64,000 bases of DNA from Stanieria cyanosphaera PCC 7437 (GTDB taxonomy: Bacteria > Cyanobacteriota > Cyanobacteriia > Cyanobacteriales > Xenococcaceae). Positions 7,738 to 15,707 of this stretch are shown piece after piece. The number at the start of each line of letters is the position of its first letter. The stretch's first letter is position 1. The notes under the pieces are model-generated. The model was given only the letters and a program-made list of their open reading frames with translations, was not told the origin of the DNA and did not search any database. Location of the stretch: NCBI RefSeq assembly GCF_000317575.1, contig NC_019748.1:884001-948000 (forward strand), in the 5' to 3' direction. The translations under genes were made by a program, and so were the position numbers.

Positions 7738-8703
7738 TTATTCGGCAAAATCTTGATACTTACCTCCTAAAGCTTCAACTATTGTTTTAGTATTAGTAAC
7801 TAACATCTTGAGATAACTATCTCCTTCGCTACCTGGCGCACCAATAGAATCTGAATAGAGTTGTTGTGATGCAAGTTGTACTCCTGCTTCTTCGGCTACA
7901 GTTTGTATTAGTTTAGGATTAATAGTTGTTTCAGCAAAAATTGCAGGTACGTTAGCTTTTTGAATTGAATCTGTCAGTTGCTTAACCGTTTGTGCGCTTG
8001 GTTGTTCTTCCGTACTAATACCGATTAATGTCCCAATGATTTTTAAATTATAAGCATGAGCATAATATTGAAAAGCATCATGAGTAGTTACTAATTTCCT
8101 TTGTTCCTCTGGAATGGTTGCAATTTGTTGATTAATCCAACGATCTAAACGTTCTAATTTTTTGGTTAATTGTGCTGCATTATTGGTAAATTCTGCTTTA
8201 TCTTCAGGAGATAATTCACTCAAGCGATCGCGTATAGCTTTCACCATTAAAATAGCATTTTTGGCATCTCCCCAAACGTGAGGATCTGGTTCTTTTTGTC
8301 CTTTATATTCATAGTCTAAGGGTTTGACTACTTCTCCGACGGCAAATTTCTCTGCTTGATTTCCTGTCGCATTCATCATCTTAATCAAACCAGGTTCGAG
8401 ATTGTAACCGTTGTAGAAAATTAAATCTGCTTTTTCTAAAGCAATATTATCTTTAGGTGTAGGTTCGTAGACATGAGGATCGCTACCAGGTTGTAAAATT
8501 CCTTGATGTTCAATTTCATCTCCTCCTACTTGAGTGGTTAAATCTGCAATGATTGTACTGGTAGAAACTACTCTAGGTTTGTCATTGTCTCGTTCCAAGT
8601 TATTACCTGTTTGTGCCTGACAACCTCCTAACCAAACTCCAACTAAAATTCCTGCTGTTAATAACCAGCTAAATCTCTGACTAAATATCGATCCTGTTTT
8701 CAT
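7738..8703 (-). CDS. Mn/Zn ABC transporter substrate-binding lipoprotein (TroA/MntC/ZnuA family)
   Basis: 321-residue periplasmic metal-binding lipoprotein: signal segment 11-27, lipobox L-G-G-C with Cys28. Predicted ligands are His77 (S-D-P-H-V-Y), His142 (D-P-H-V-W), His208 (T-H-D-A-F) and Asp285. The third ligand is His, as in TroA or ZnuA, where classical Mn-specific proteins have Glu; but the long His/Asp-rich loop of ZnuA is missing. Mn or broad Mn/Zn uptake is most likely. It is divergent from the ATPase gene, with the shared control region at 8704-8958. Confidence 0.88.
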   Translation of the reverse strand: MKTGSIFSQRFSWLLTAGILVGVWLGGCQAQTGNNLERDNDKPRVVSTSTIIADLTTQVGGDEIEHQGILQPGSDPHVYEPTPKDNIALEKADLIFYNGYNLEPGLIKMMNATGNQAEKFAVGEVVKPLDYEYKGQKEPDPHVWGDAKNAILMVKAIRDRLSELSPEDKAEFTNNAAQLTKKLERLDRWINQQIATIPEEQRKLVTTHDAFQYYAHAYNLKIIGTLIGISTEEQPSAQTVKQLTDSIQKANVPAIFAETTINPKLIQTVAEEAGVQLASQQLYSDSIGAPGSEGDSYLKMLVTNTKTIVEALGGKYQDFAE

Positions 8704-8852
8704 ATTGCTTTAGATATAAAGTGTATAAGCTCATCAGCAATGCCAAATGCTGATTTTTAACCAATAAATTAATCAACATCACAGTTTCAGATTGGGTTTT
8801 TCTTTCTGCCTTAGCTAAACAAATATCTATCTCCTGACCTTGACATTTTTTT

Positions 8853-8893
8853 CATATTTCTTTCATAATGTTTATCATAATCTTTTCATAATT
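8853..8893 (+). promoter_or_regulatory. Four phased TTTCATAat repeats between the metal-transport genes
   Basis: CATA cores at 8853, 8864, 8876 and 8887, each in a T-TCATA(AT) context, are spaced 11, 12 and 11 bases: one helical turn per repeat. They lie in the divergent spacer just before the ATPase gene. Direct repeats with this period are typical of OmpR-family response regulators. ManR, the manganese-sensing regulator of mnt genes in cyanobacteria, is one, so it is an obvious candidate; this is inference. Confidence 0.55.
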
Positions 8894-8958
8894 GAAAGTG
8901 ATTGTGATTGAATTGTTTGATGGAACTTAGATGTAAACAATTAACTAAGGAGAGAAAT

Positions 8959-9696
8959 ATGAGTTACAGTGGCGCAATTGCAGTTAATAATTTAGGGGTT
9001 TGTTACCGCACAGTAGAAGCGTTGCGCGACATCTCTCTCAATCTCCTGCCAGGAAAAGTGACGGGAGTATTTGGTCCTAATGGTGCGGGAAAAAGTACTT
9101 TAGTTAAAGCGATGTTAGGTTTAATTCCTGTCAATGTAGGTACAGTTTCTTATGATGGACAACCGTTACAAAACCATCTAGAGAAAGTTGCTTACGTACC
9201 ACAGCGATCGCAAATTGATTGGACTTATCCCGTTACTGTGTGGGATGTAGTGATGATGGGAAGAGTGAGAAAGACTGGTTGGTTTCGGCGTTTTTCTTCT
9301 CTTAGTCGTCACCAAGCTACAGATGCATTGGAAAAAGTTGAAATGATTGAATATAAAAATCGTCCTATCGGTCAACTTTCAGGGGGACAACAACAACGAG
9401 TCTTTTTAGCGCGATCGCTTGCACAGGAGGCAGAAGTATTCTTTTTTGATGAACCTTTTGTTGGGGTGGATCAAAAGACAGAAAATATTATTTTTAATTT
9501 ATTTCATGAATTAGCTGATACAGGCAAAATTGTAGTTGTAGTTAATCACGATTTGGGAGAATCGATTACTAATTTTGATGACTTAATTTTACTCAATAAA
9601 GAATTAATTGCTTTCGGTCAAAGACAACAAGTTCTTCAAGAAGAAAATCTTCAACGTGCCTATGGTGGAAAGGTGAATTTTTTTGTTGATCGATAA
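8959..9696 (+). CDS. Mn/Zn ABC transporter ATP-binding protein
   Basis: ABC ATPase of the metal-uptake type (MntA/ZnuC-like), about 245 residues. It has Walker A (GPNGAGKST), Q-loop (Y-V-P-Q-R), signature (LSGGQQQR), Walker B (E-V-F-F-F-D-E-P) and the H-loop (VVNHD). The ATG at 8959 is chosen because AAGGAGAG precedes it; the frame is open further upstream but without similarity. It works with the divergently encoded binding protein and the permease at 10397, from which it is separated by a Uma2 gene. Confidence 0.9.
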   Translation: MSYSGAIAVNNLGVCYRTVEALRDISLNLLPGKVTGVFGPNGAGKSTLVKAMLGLIPVNVGTVSYDGQPLQNHLEKVAYVPQRSQIDWTYPVTVWDVVMMGRVRKTGWFRRFSSLSRHQATDALEKVEMIEYKNRPIGQLSGGQQQRVFLARSLAQEAEVFFFDEPFVGVDQKTENIIFNLFHELADTGKIVVVVNHDLGESITNFDDLILLNKELIAFGQRQQVLQEENLQRAYGGKVNFFVDR

Positions 9697-9730
9697 TAGT
9701 TTAACTCATACAATTAATCACCATACTGTT

Positions 9731-9762
9731 ACTTCTATAAGATAAAGTCCGCTTGAATAGTT
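9731..9762. repeat. Composite repeat fragment between ATPase and Uma2 genes
   Basis: ACTTCTATAAGATA (9731-9744) recurs in the left end of the MITE-like element at 30195. The adjoining AAGTCCGCTTGAATAGTT (9745-9762) recurs as an exact inverted copy at 53017-53034. The fragment sits precisely where the Uma2 gene interrupts the transporter operon. Confidence 0.6.
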
Positions 9763-9812
9763 ACACATAGAATTTTATTGGCTACAAAATCTAAATATAA
9801 TGCAATAAAAAT

Positions 9813-10385
9813 ATGGATACCCTAATTCTTGATTGCCAATCAATCGAATTAACCGACGAACAATTTTATCAATTGTGTCTAAATAATCGTGACTTGCGTT
9901 TTGAAAGAAATGCAAATGGAGATTTATTAATTATGTCCCCTACTGGTGGAGAAACTGGTAATCGTAATGCTGGAATTACCGCACAATTATGGGTTTGGAA
10001 TGAGCGAGATAAATTAGGTAAAGTTTTTGATTCTTCCACTGGTTTTAAATTACCTAATGGTGCAGATCGATCGCCTGATGCATCATGGATACCATTAGTT
10101 AAATGGAACTCTCTTACCTCCGAACAAAAACAAAAGTTTCTGCCTGTGTGTCCCGATTTTGTGATTGAATTACTTTCCCCTAGTGATAAGCTAGCAAAAA
10201 TTCAAGAAAAGATGCAAGAATATCTTGATAATGGCACTAGGTTAGGTTGGTTAATTAATCGTCGAGATCAACAAGTAGAGATTTATCGTCAAGGAAAAGA
10301 AGTTGAACGTTTAGACTTTCCAAGCAGCTTATCAGGGGAAGATGTCTTGTCTGGATTTATGTTAGATCTCGAATCTATTTGGTAG
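9813..10385 (+). CDS. Uma2 family (DUF820) restriction-endonuclease-fold protein
   Basis: 190 residues of the Uma2 family, very abundant in cyanobacteria. It has the PD-(D/E)XK-like core P-D-A-S-W, then P-D-F-V-I-E-L-L-S-P-S-D, then K-x-x-E-Y and G-W-L-I-N. The family is predicted to cut nucleic acid but its role is not established. It lies between the ATPase and permease genes of a metal transporter, ends 11 bases before the permease start and probably shares its transcript. It looks like an insertion into the operon. Confidence 0.85.
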   Translation: MDTLILDCQSIELTDEQFYQLCLNNRDLRFERNANGDLLIMSPTGGETGNRNAGITAQLWVWNERDKLGKVFDSSTGFKLPNGADRSPDASWIPLVKWNSLTSEQKQKFLPVCPDFVIELLSPSDKLAKIQEKMQEYLDNGTRLGWLINRRDQQVEIYRQGKEVERLDFPSSLSGEDVLSGFMLDLESIW

Positions 10386-10396
10386 TTTCAAAATAA

Positions 10397-11293
10397 ATGT
10401 TAGAAGCTCTACTCGAACCTTTACAATATAGTTTTATGCAGCGATCGCTGGTGGTTGCCATTATTGTTGGTATTATCTGTGCGGTTGTTGGTAGTTATTT
10501 AATGGTGCAAAGATTAGCATTACTGGGAGATGCTATTAGTCATTCTGTTTTACCTGGTTTAGCGATCGCTTATTTAGTTGGATTTAATATTTTTATTGGG
10601 GCATTTATTGCAGGGATAATTAGTACTATTTGTATTAATATTATTCGCACACGGTCTAATCTTAAAGAAGATACGGCGATGGGAATAGTTTTCTCGGCAT
10701 TTTTTGCTTTTGGTATTACTTTAATTACAGTTATTCAAAAAGATAATAAAATCGATCTCAATCACTTTTTATTTGGCAATATTTTAGGAGTTACTGCTAG
10801 CGAGGTAATTGATACTTTAATTATTGCTGTTATTGTTGTTTCGGTTGTTTATTTTCTCTACAAAGAACTTTTATTTTATAGTTTTGATCGCCTAGGCGCA
10901 CAAGCAGTTGGGTTACCAGTTCATTTGCTTGATTTGGGTTTAATGATGTTGATTGGTTTAACCATTGTAGCGAGTTTAAAAGCAGTAGGAGTAATCTTAG
11001 TTTTAGCACTATTAATAACACCAGCAGCTACGGCTTATTTATTAGTAAATCGCTTGCATCAAGTCATGTTTTTAGGAGTTGCGATCGCAGTTACTTCTAG
11101 TATTACAGGAATGTATTTAAGTTACTTTTTTAATCTTCCTTCTGGTCCTGCTATTGTTTTAGTTGCTTCAGGAATATTTTTGCTTGCTTTATTATTTAGT
11201 CCAACTCAAGGAATTTTAACTAATCCTACTTCTAATCAACAGCGATCGCCATTAATTAAAGAATTAAAAAAAATCTTTCAATCTCATCATTAA
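10397..11293 (+). CDS. Mn/Zn ABC transporter permease
   Basis: 298-residue inner-membrane permease of the ABC-3 (MntB/ZnuB/TroC) family with 8 or more hydrophobic helices. Family blocks include G-D-A-I-S-H-S-V-L-P-G and G-V-I-L-V-L-A-L-L-I-T-P-A-A-T-A-Y. It forms the channel for the metal delivered by the lipoprotein at 7738-8703. It starts 11 bases after the Uma2 stop with only a weak Shine-Dalgarno, so translation may be coupled to the inserted gene. Confidence 0.9.
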   Translation: MLEALLEPLQYSFMQRSLVVAIIVGIICAVVGSYLMVQRLALLGDAISHSVLPGLAIAYLVGFNIFIGAFIAGIISTICINIIRTRSNLKEDTAMGIVFSAFFAFGITLITVIQKDNKIDLNHFLFGNILGVTASEVIDTLIIAVIVVSVVYFLYKELLFYSFDRLGAQAVGLPVHLLDLGLMMLIGLTIVASLKAVGVILVLALLITPAATAYLLVNRLHQVMFLGVAIAVTSSITGMYLSYFFNLPSGPAIVLVASGIFLLALLFSPTQGILTNPTSNQQRSPLIKELKKIFQSHH

Positions 11294-11713
11294 TTATGAT
11301 TCAAAATTAGAAATAGTAATTTAAATATAATATCAAGTACCGATAAGTACTTTAAATAAAATTTCTCTAATTCTCTATATTCCTAAGTTCCCAAATCAAT
11401 ACTATTTCATGTTTAATTAAGTGGAGTTACTGATTAGGCGGAGAGCTTTAATTAATATTATTCTCCAAGAAAATAAACAATCAAAATACATCTCCGTCTT
11501 GTTTGCTTTTAGATGTTAGCTGAACTAATTTTGAATTCTAACTATTCAAAATCAAGCTATAGCAATTCTTAGACTCATGAGGTACACCATGAGCAGTTAC
11601 TAATTACTAATTATGAGGGATGAATAATCAACATAAGCGAAGCGCACTACCGTAGGTCTCAACCAAAACCAAAATGTTGATTCTACTTCACAACTATTAG
11701 AAAAGCTATAAAA
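11294..11713. other. Gene-free spacer with a MITE-like element
   Basis: Between the permease and mtnP (convergent). The right part is the element at 11558-11710; the left part (11294-11557) is AT-rich and shows no gene or hairpin I can support. Confidence 0.6.
11558..11710 (+). mobile_element. MITE-like element, copy 1 (about 153 bp)
   Basis: The ends are imperfect inverted repeats: TATAGCAATTCTTAGACTC at the left and, read on the other strand, TATAGCTTTTCTAATAGTT at the right. There is no coding capacity. The interior holds 67 bases (11597-11663) identical, in inverted orientation, to 30244-30310 in copy 2. A TA target, as used by IS630/mariner-type transposases, would fit the end sequence. 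No matching transposase is in the window. Confidence 0.65.
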
Positions 11714-12586
11714 CTAAAGATATTTTTTTAACAACAAATCTAATTTTTGTAACGTAGGTTGAGGTACTTTATCTAAAGCCGTTAATAAAGCATATTTTAA
11801 AGCAGAATGTGCTGCTGATTCAGGAGGATTAATACTAATTCTTTTAACAGTTTCTTGAATTACCTTTTGGGCATTAATCGCATTACGTTGTAAATTAGCA
11901 ATTACCATCTCAACTGTGACACTATCATGATCGCTATGCCAACAATCATAATCAGTTACTAAAGCTAAAGTTGCATAAGCAATTTCTGCTTCTCTAGCTA
12001 ATTTCGCTTCGGTTAAATTAGTCATCCCAATTACCGTCGCACCCCAACTACGATAAAGATTAGATTCTGCTTTAGTTGAAAAAGCAGGGCCTTCCATGCA
12101 AACATAAGTACCACCACGATGCAAATTGACTTCGGGTAAATCTAAAGAATCTACCGCATCAGCAACTATCGAAGCTAAATTAACACAAACAGGATCGCCA
12201 AAAGCAATATGGGCAACTAATCCTTCACCAAAAAAAGTAGCGACTCGGTTTTTAGTGCGATCGATAAATTGATCTGGTACAACTAAATCTAAAGGCTTAA
12301 CTTCTTCTTTAAGAGAACCTACTGCCGAAGCTGAGATAATGTATTCTACTCCCAGTTGCTTCATCGCATAGATATTGGCACAAAAAGGCAATTCTGAAGG
12401 TAATAAATGATGATTACGTCCATGACGAGCTAAAAAAGCGACAGTTGTACCTTCTAACTTACCTACAATTAAAGCATCTGAAGGAGAACCAAAGGGAGTA
12501 TCGATGGTTATTTCTTCGACTTGTTGAAGTGCTTGCATTTTGTATAAACCACTGCCACCAATAATCCCAATTTTTGCTTGTGTCAT
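11714..12586 (-). CDS. mtnP: S-methyl-5'-thioadenosine phosphorylase
   Basis: Cleaves methylthioadenosine, a by-product of polyamine synthesis, with phosphate to adenine and 5-methylthioribose-1-phosphate, feeding methionine and adenine salvage. 290 residues, usual length. Blocks seen: G-I-I-G-G-S-G-L-Y near the N-terminus, [13 protein letters not shown] (phosphate site), [12 protein letters not shown] and G-M-T-N-L-T-E-A (substrate site), T-D-Y-D-C-W. A closely related purine nucleoside phosphorylase activity cannot be excluded. Single gene. Confidence 0.93.
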   Translation of the reverse strand: MTQAKIGIIGGSGLYKMQALQQVEEITIDTPFGSPSDALIVGKLEGTTVAFLARHGRNHHLLPSELPFCANIYAMKQLGVEYIISASAVGSLKEEVKPLDLVVPDQFIDRTKNRVATFFGEGLVAHIAFGDPVCVNLASIVADAVDSLDLPEVNLHRGGTYVCMEGPAFSTKAESNLYRSWGATVIGMTNLTEAKLAREAEIAYATLALVTDYDCWHSDHDSVTVEMVIANLQRNAINAQKVIQETVKRISINPPESAAHSALKYALLTALDKVPQPTLQKLDLLLKKYL

Positions 12587-12671
12587 AGTTTCAAGTCATC
12601 CTTTTGTATGAATTTCGCCCAAATCATTGTACGAGAAAATTAGCTGCTTCAGAATTTCTGGTAGATTGTTT

Positions 12672-13145
12672 TTAACCTTCTTGGGCAATTAATACCAGGG
12701 GCATCATTTCATTTTCGGGAATTTCTGAGAGACTAGCTATAATTTTGTCCCGAATTAATTCAGTAAGGATTTTATTAATGAAATTGATTTCAGTACGATT
12801 ATCATATTGATAAATTATTTCGTAAATTCGTTGCTTTTTGGCTACTTTGGGATTTTTTTTGTCATAGACATTTTTACTTTTTTTTCTGACATAAATATTT
12901 GGTTTTTCCGAGCGATCATTTAACTCTGCTACATAATTGCTCCAATAAAGTTTATAAATTTGATAATTGGGTTTTTGATATAGTTTTAAACTAGGTAAAT
13001 AAGGAAGATAAAGTGAATAAAAGTCTTCTTCCTTTTTGATTCTAAAGTAACCCCAAGCTTTTTCTTGTTTGTCAAAAAGTTTATTAATGGCTAAAGAAAG
13101 ACAAGTAAGCTCTAACTCTTGTAAGTTTAGACTGTTAACAACCAT
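12672..13145 (-). CDS. Hypothetical protein, Lys/Tyr-rich
   Basis: 157 residues, no family recognised. No signal peptide or membrane segment. The central part is rich in Lys and Tyr (residues about 60-110), and the C-terminus ends in a more hydrophobic helix-like stretch (E-M-M-P-L-V-L-I-A). It may be a nucleic-acid-contacting protein given its charge, but that is a guess. It lies 86 bases upstream of mtnP on the same strand; linkage is uncertain. Confidence 0.5.
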   Translation of the reverse strand: MVVNSLNLQELELTCLSLAINKLFDKQEKAWGYFRIKKEEDFYSLYLPYLPSLKLYQKPNYQIYKLYWSNYVAELNDRSEKPNIYVRKKSKNVYDKKNPKVAKKQRIYEIIYQYDNRTEINFINKILTELIRDKIIASLSEIPENEMMPLVLIAQEG

Positions 13146-13499
13146 AAAAAATTAATTAAATAAATAGCTCAATTAATATATTAATATATCAGGTTTGTTT
13201 AAACAGTTAAATATTGTAAGCTGCATATTCTTTTAAAGCTTCTGCCTGCTGAAGGAGCAGTGATAAATTTCAAATCGAGTCCGAAAACAATCTTCATCTT
13301 TACTGATCCTGCCTTTTTTTAATCAATAACTTAAATACGTAAAGGCAAATTTTTTTTAAGTAATTATCCAAATTTAGTAGAAAATATATTTTTGTAGTTC
13401 AATGACTAAAATTAAAATAACAATACAAATTATGAAATAAAAGCCAAGTAATTAATTTTAAATAAGTTGCTTAGTTTGCCAATAATATTTTTATAGCAC
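13146..13499. repeat. Spacer with dispersed-repeat fragments
   Basis: Gene-free. CTGCATATTCTTTTAA at 13221-13236 recurs identically at 39360-39375, and both copies are followed, 60-80 bases on, by a stretch close to TTTTTTAAxCAxTAACTTAAAT. TTTTAAAGCTTCTGCC at 13231-13246 recurs inverted at 62286-62301. These look like pieces of an old non-coding repeat. Confidence 0.5.
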
Positions 13500-14159
13500 T
13501 TATTCCCATTTTTCTTGATAAGTAGAAAGTTTCAATTGTTGTTCTTTGTTTGTTTTAGTCTCAGCCTGGATTTGTTGACTAATTCTAAAAAACATTAAAG
13601 TTAAAATCAATAAAACTACTAAACTATCTAATCCTGATGGATTTTTAGATTGCTCGCTAGTTAAACCTGTACCTTGATAATCCAATGCAACTAAACTGTT
13701 ATCTATAGTCTTGAAACTATCAAGTTCGCTTTGAAAATCTACTTGCCAATAAGAATTAATTGAATTAATTAAATTACTACGGTCTTGTTCTAAAGTCCGA
13801 ATCACAAATTGCAAATTGTTAGTCTTTAAATCATAGTTGAATTTTTCAAATTGAATCTCTTCCTTTGGTTTAATTAAGTCAAATACAGAAAATATTTGTG
13901 GTTGAAGTTCGCTTTGGGATACAATCATTCCTTCAAAACTTTTGACTTCAGTGAGAGATATTTTGTTATCTCCATTAAGATCTTTAGCTTGAAATTTGCC
14001 AGCAAGTTTGATTTTCTCCAATCCATTTCTGTAATCGCGAGAAAAATTAAAATAACTACCAAAGGCAGGCTTACTAATCCCTAAACATAGCAATAAACTT
14101 GCTACTGAAATGGGAATAGCAGAAGGGAAAGTAATTCCCCAATAATATTGAGATGTCAT
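13500..14159 (-). CDS. Membrane or exported protein with an EF-hand
   Basis: 219 residues. The N-terminal hydrophobic segment (about 12-33, ending K-P-A-F-G) looks like a signal peptide or anchor. Residues about 59-70 carry a canonical EF-hand loop, D-L-N-G-D-N-K-I-S-L-T-E, with the 1, 3, 5 and 12 positions filled. A second helix near 180-200 is hydrophobic, followed by a Gln/Lys-rich tail. This suggests a calcium-binding domain outside the membrane. Family and role are unknown; no second EF-hand is seen. Confidence 0.6.
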   Translation of the reverse strand: MTSQYYWGITFPSAIPISVASLLLCLGISKPAFGSYFNFSRDYRNGLEKIKLAGKFQAKDLNGDNKISLTEVKSFEGMIVSQSELQPQIFSVFDLIKPKEEIQFEKFNYDLKTNNLQFVIRTLEQDRSNLINSINSYWQVDFQSELDSFKTIDNSLVALDYQGTGLTSEQSKNPSGLDSLVVLLILTLMFFRISQQIQAETKTNKEQQLKLSTYQEKWE

Positions 14160-14265
14160 AGACTACAATTATGTTTACACCAATTAAAAATATAAATAAA
14201 TTATAAATTAAGTATTTCTTTTATGTAAACTTACTGAACTTAAGTAACTTTTATGAAAGGAATAA

Positions 14266-15534
14266 CTATCTTCCTAACAAGTTGGGGATTCCTTCACAGC
14301 CACCAGGAATTGTCATTCTAGTTTTTTCTCCTCCCCAAGCACAAATATAATAACGTTGTTCTTCACTAAGTCTTCTCACTTCGGTAAAATTAACTCTTTC
14401 GATCACTGCGCCCGTATATTCACCAGTTTCATAGTTAGGAACTTCAGTACGACTACGAGGGCTAGCAGTTTCTGCCGAACCATAAAACAAACGAGTACCT
14501 TTTAAATCAGCACCGCTAAGATTGGCATCATATAAAATAGTTCGCGACAAATTGGCTTTAACTAAATCACAACGAGTTAAATTGGTTCTAACCATGTTAG
14601 CTTCGCTGAGATCTGTCCAACGTAAATCTTGAAAAGCTAAGTTAGCTCCTGCTAAGATTACTCCCAAATCAATTACTCGGACTCCATAGGGACGATCCTC
14701 CGCATAACTACCACTACCATCGAGAATCGCTCTACCTAGAAGACTATCGCGTTTGAGAGGAGTTAATAAACGAGCTTGAGATAAAAAACGTAATATTTTA
14801 GCCTTACCAGAAGCATCTACACTAGACATAATTGCTGCGGTACGACCTTCAGCGATCGCTCTTTCTTGAGGCCAATCTTCGAGTAAACCTTCTTCGCTTA
14901 AAGCTAAATCGGAAATACCTTGAAAATACGCATCGATGGTTTGTTGTTGAGTAATGCGGTTTTGTTGAATAGTTAAATCTCTAGAAATAACGTACTGCGC
15001 CCAGGCAACATATACAGCAAGAATGGCAATTGAAATTTGTCCCAAAGCACCAATCCATTCTGCCCAAGAACCAAATTCATCGTATTTAAAGTTAGCTAGC
15101 CAATCACTAATATTATTGTAAACACCCAAATAATTTAACAATCCTGCGATCGCTAGACTAAAACCAAGAAAAGCCAACAGATTCTTTCTTTCTTGAGGAG
15201 TTAATAATTTTAACCACAGATCGTAGGCACCACTAATAACCGCACCCAAAGAAAATAACAACGCACTGATAGAGCCAATTATTCCCAACCAAGAGAGCTT
15301 TAAAAATAATCCTATCCCCATCACAACTAAAGCGAGCGCAATTAATTGAGACTGAGATAAATTCAATTGTTGAGCAATAGTCTTTTTATTCGGATTAATA
15401 ATAAAGTGTCTTGAGGTAGAAATTGTTTGATGCTCCAATGAAGAGGAAGACTGAGAATCTGTTTGATTTCCATTGGTTGATTCATCACTAACATTAGTAT
15501 CAGTCTGAGAATTAGAATTGGGCGGTTCAATCAT
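14266..15534 (-). CDS. Membrane protein with pentapeptide repeats
   Basis: 422 residues. A polar Ser/Thr/Asn-rich N-terminus (1-55) is followed by hydrophobic segments at about 62-105, 120-140 and 162-182, then a helical linker, and a C-terminal block of A(D/N)LXX pentapeptide repeats (about 298-350: A-N-L, A-N-M, T-N-L, C-D-L, A-N-L, A-D-L). The repeats form a right-handed beta-helix in known members. The function is unknown; proteins of this layout are common in cyanobacteria. Monocistronic on the minus strand. Confidence 0.75.
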   Translation of the reverse strand: MIEPPNSNSQTDTNVSDESTNGNQTDSQSSSSLEHQTISTSRHFIINPNKKTIAQQLNLSQSQLIALALVVMGIGLFLKLSWLGIIGSISALLFSLGAVISGAYDLWLKLLTPQERKNLLAFLGFSLAIAGLLNYLGVYNNISDWLANFKYDEFGSWAEWIGALGQISIAILAVYVAWAQYVISRDLTIQQNRITQQQTIDAYFQGISDLALSEEGLLEDWPQERAIAEGRTAAIMSSVDASGKAKILRFLSQARLLTPLKRDSLLGRAILDGSGSYAEDRPYGVRVIDLGVILAGANLAFQDLRWTDLSEANMVRTNLTRCDLVKANLSRTILYDANLSGADLKGTRLFYGSAETASPRSRTEVPNYETGEYTGAVIERVNFTEVRRLSEEQRYYICAWGGEKTRMTIPGGCEGIPNLLGR

Positions 15535-15650
15535 CCTTGGTGATTTTTTGAAGATTAAAGGAACAAACTTCTAAATTATCTTACTTTTCTATCTAGACTC
15601 TTGATTCAAAAGTAAAAAGTAGCAATCAACTATTAACGATCAACAATCAA

Positions 15651-15700
15651 AAAAAACCCCTATCGAACGGATGTATCTCATCAAAGCGAGAAATGCTATA
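15651..15700 (-). repeat. Solo end of the MITE-like family
   Basis: Read on the minus strand this begins TATAGCATTTCTCGC and then has GAGATACATCCGTTCGAT and G-GTTTTT. It follows the left end of copy 2 at 30195 (TATAGCAGTTCTTAC, then AAGATACATCCGTTCAAT and GGGTTTTT). The other end of the element is missing. Confidence 0.6.
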
Positions 15701-15707
15701 TGTATTG

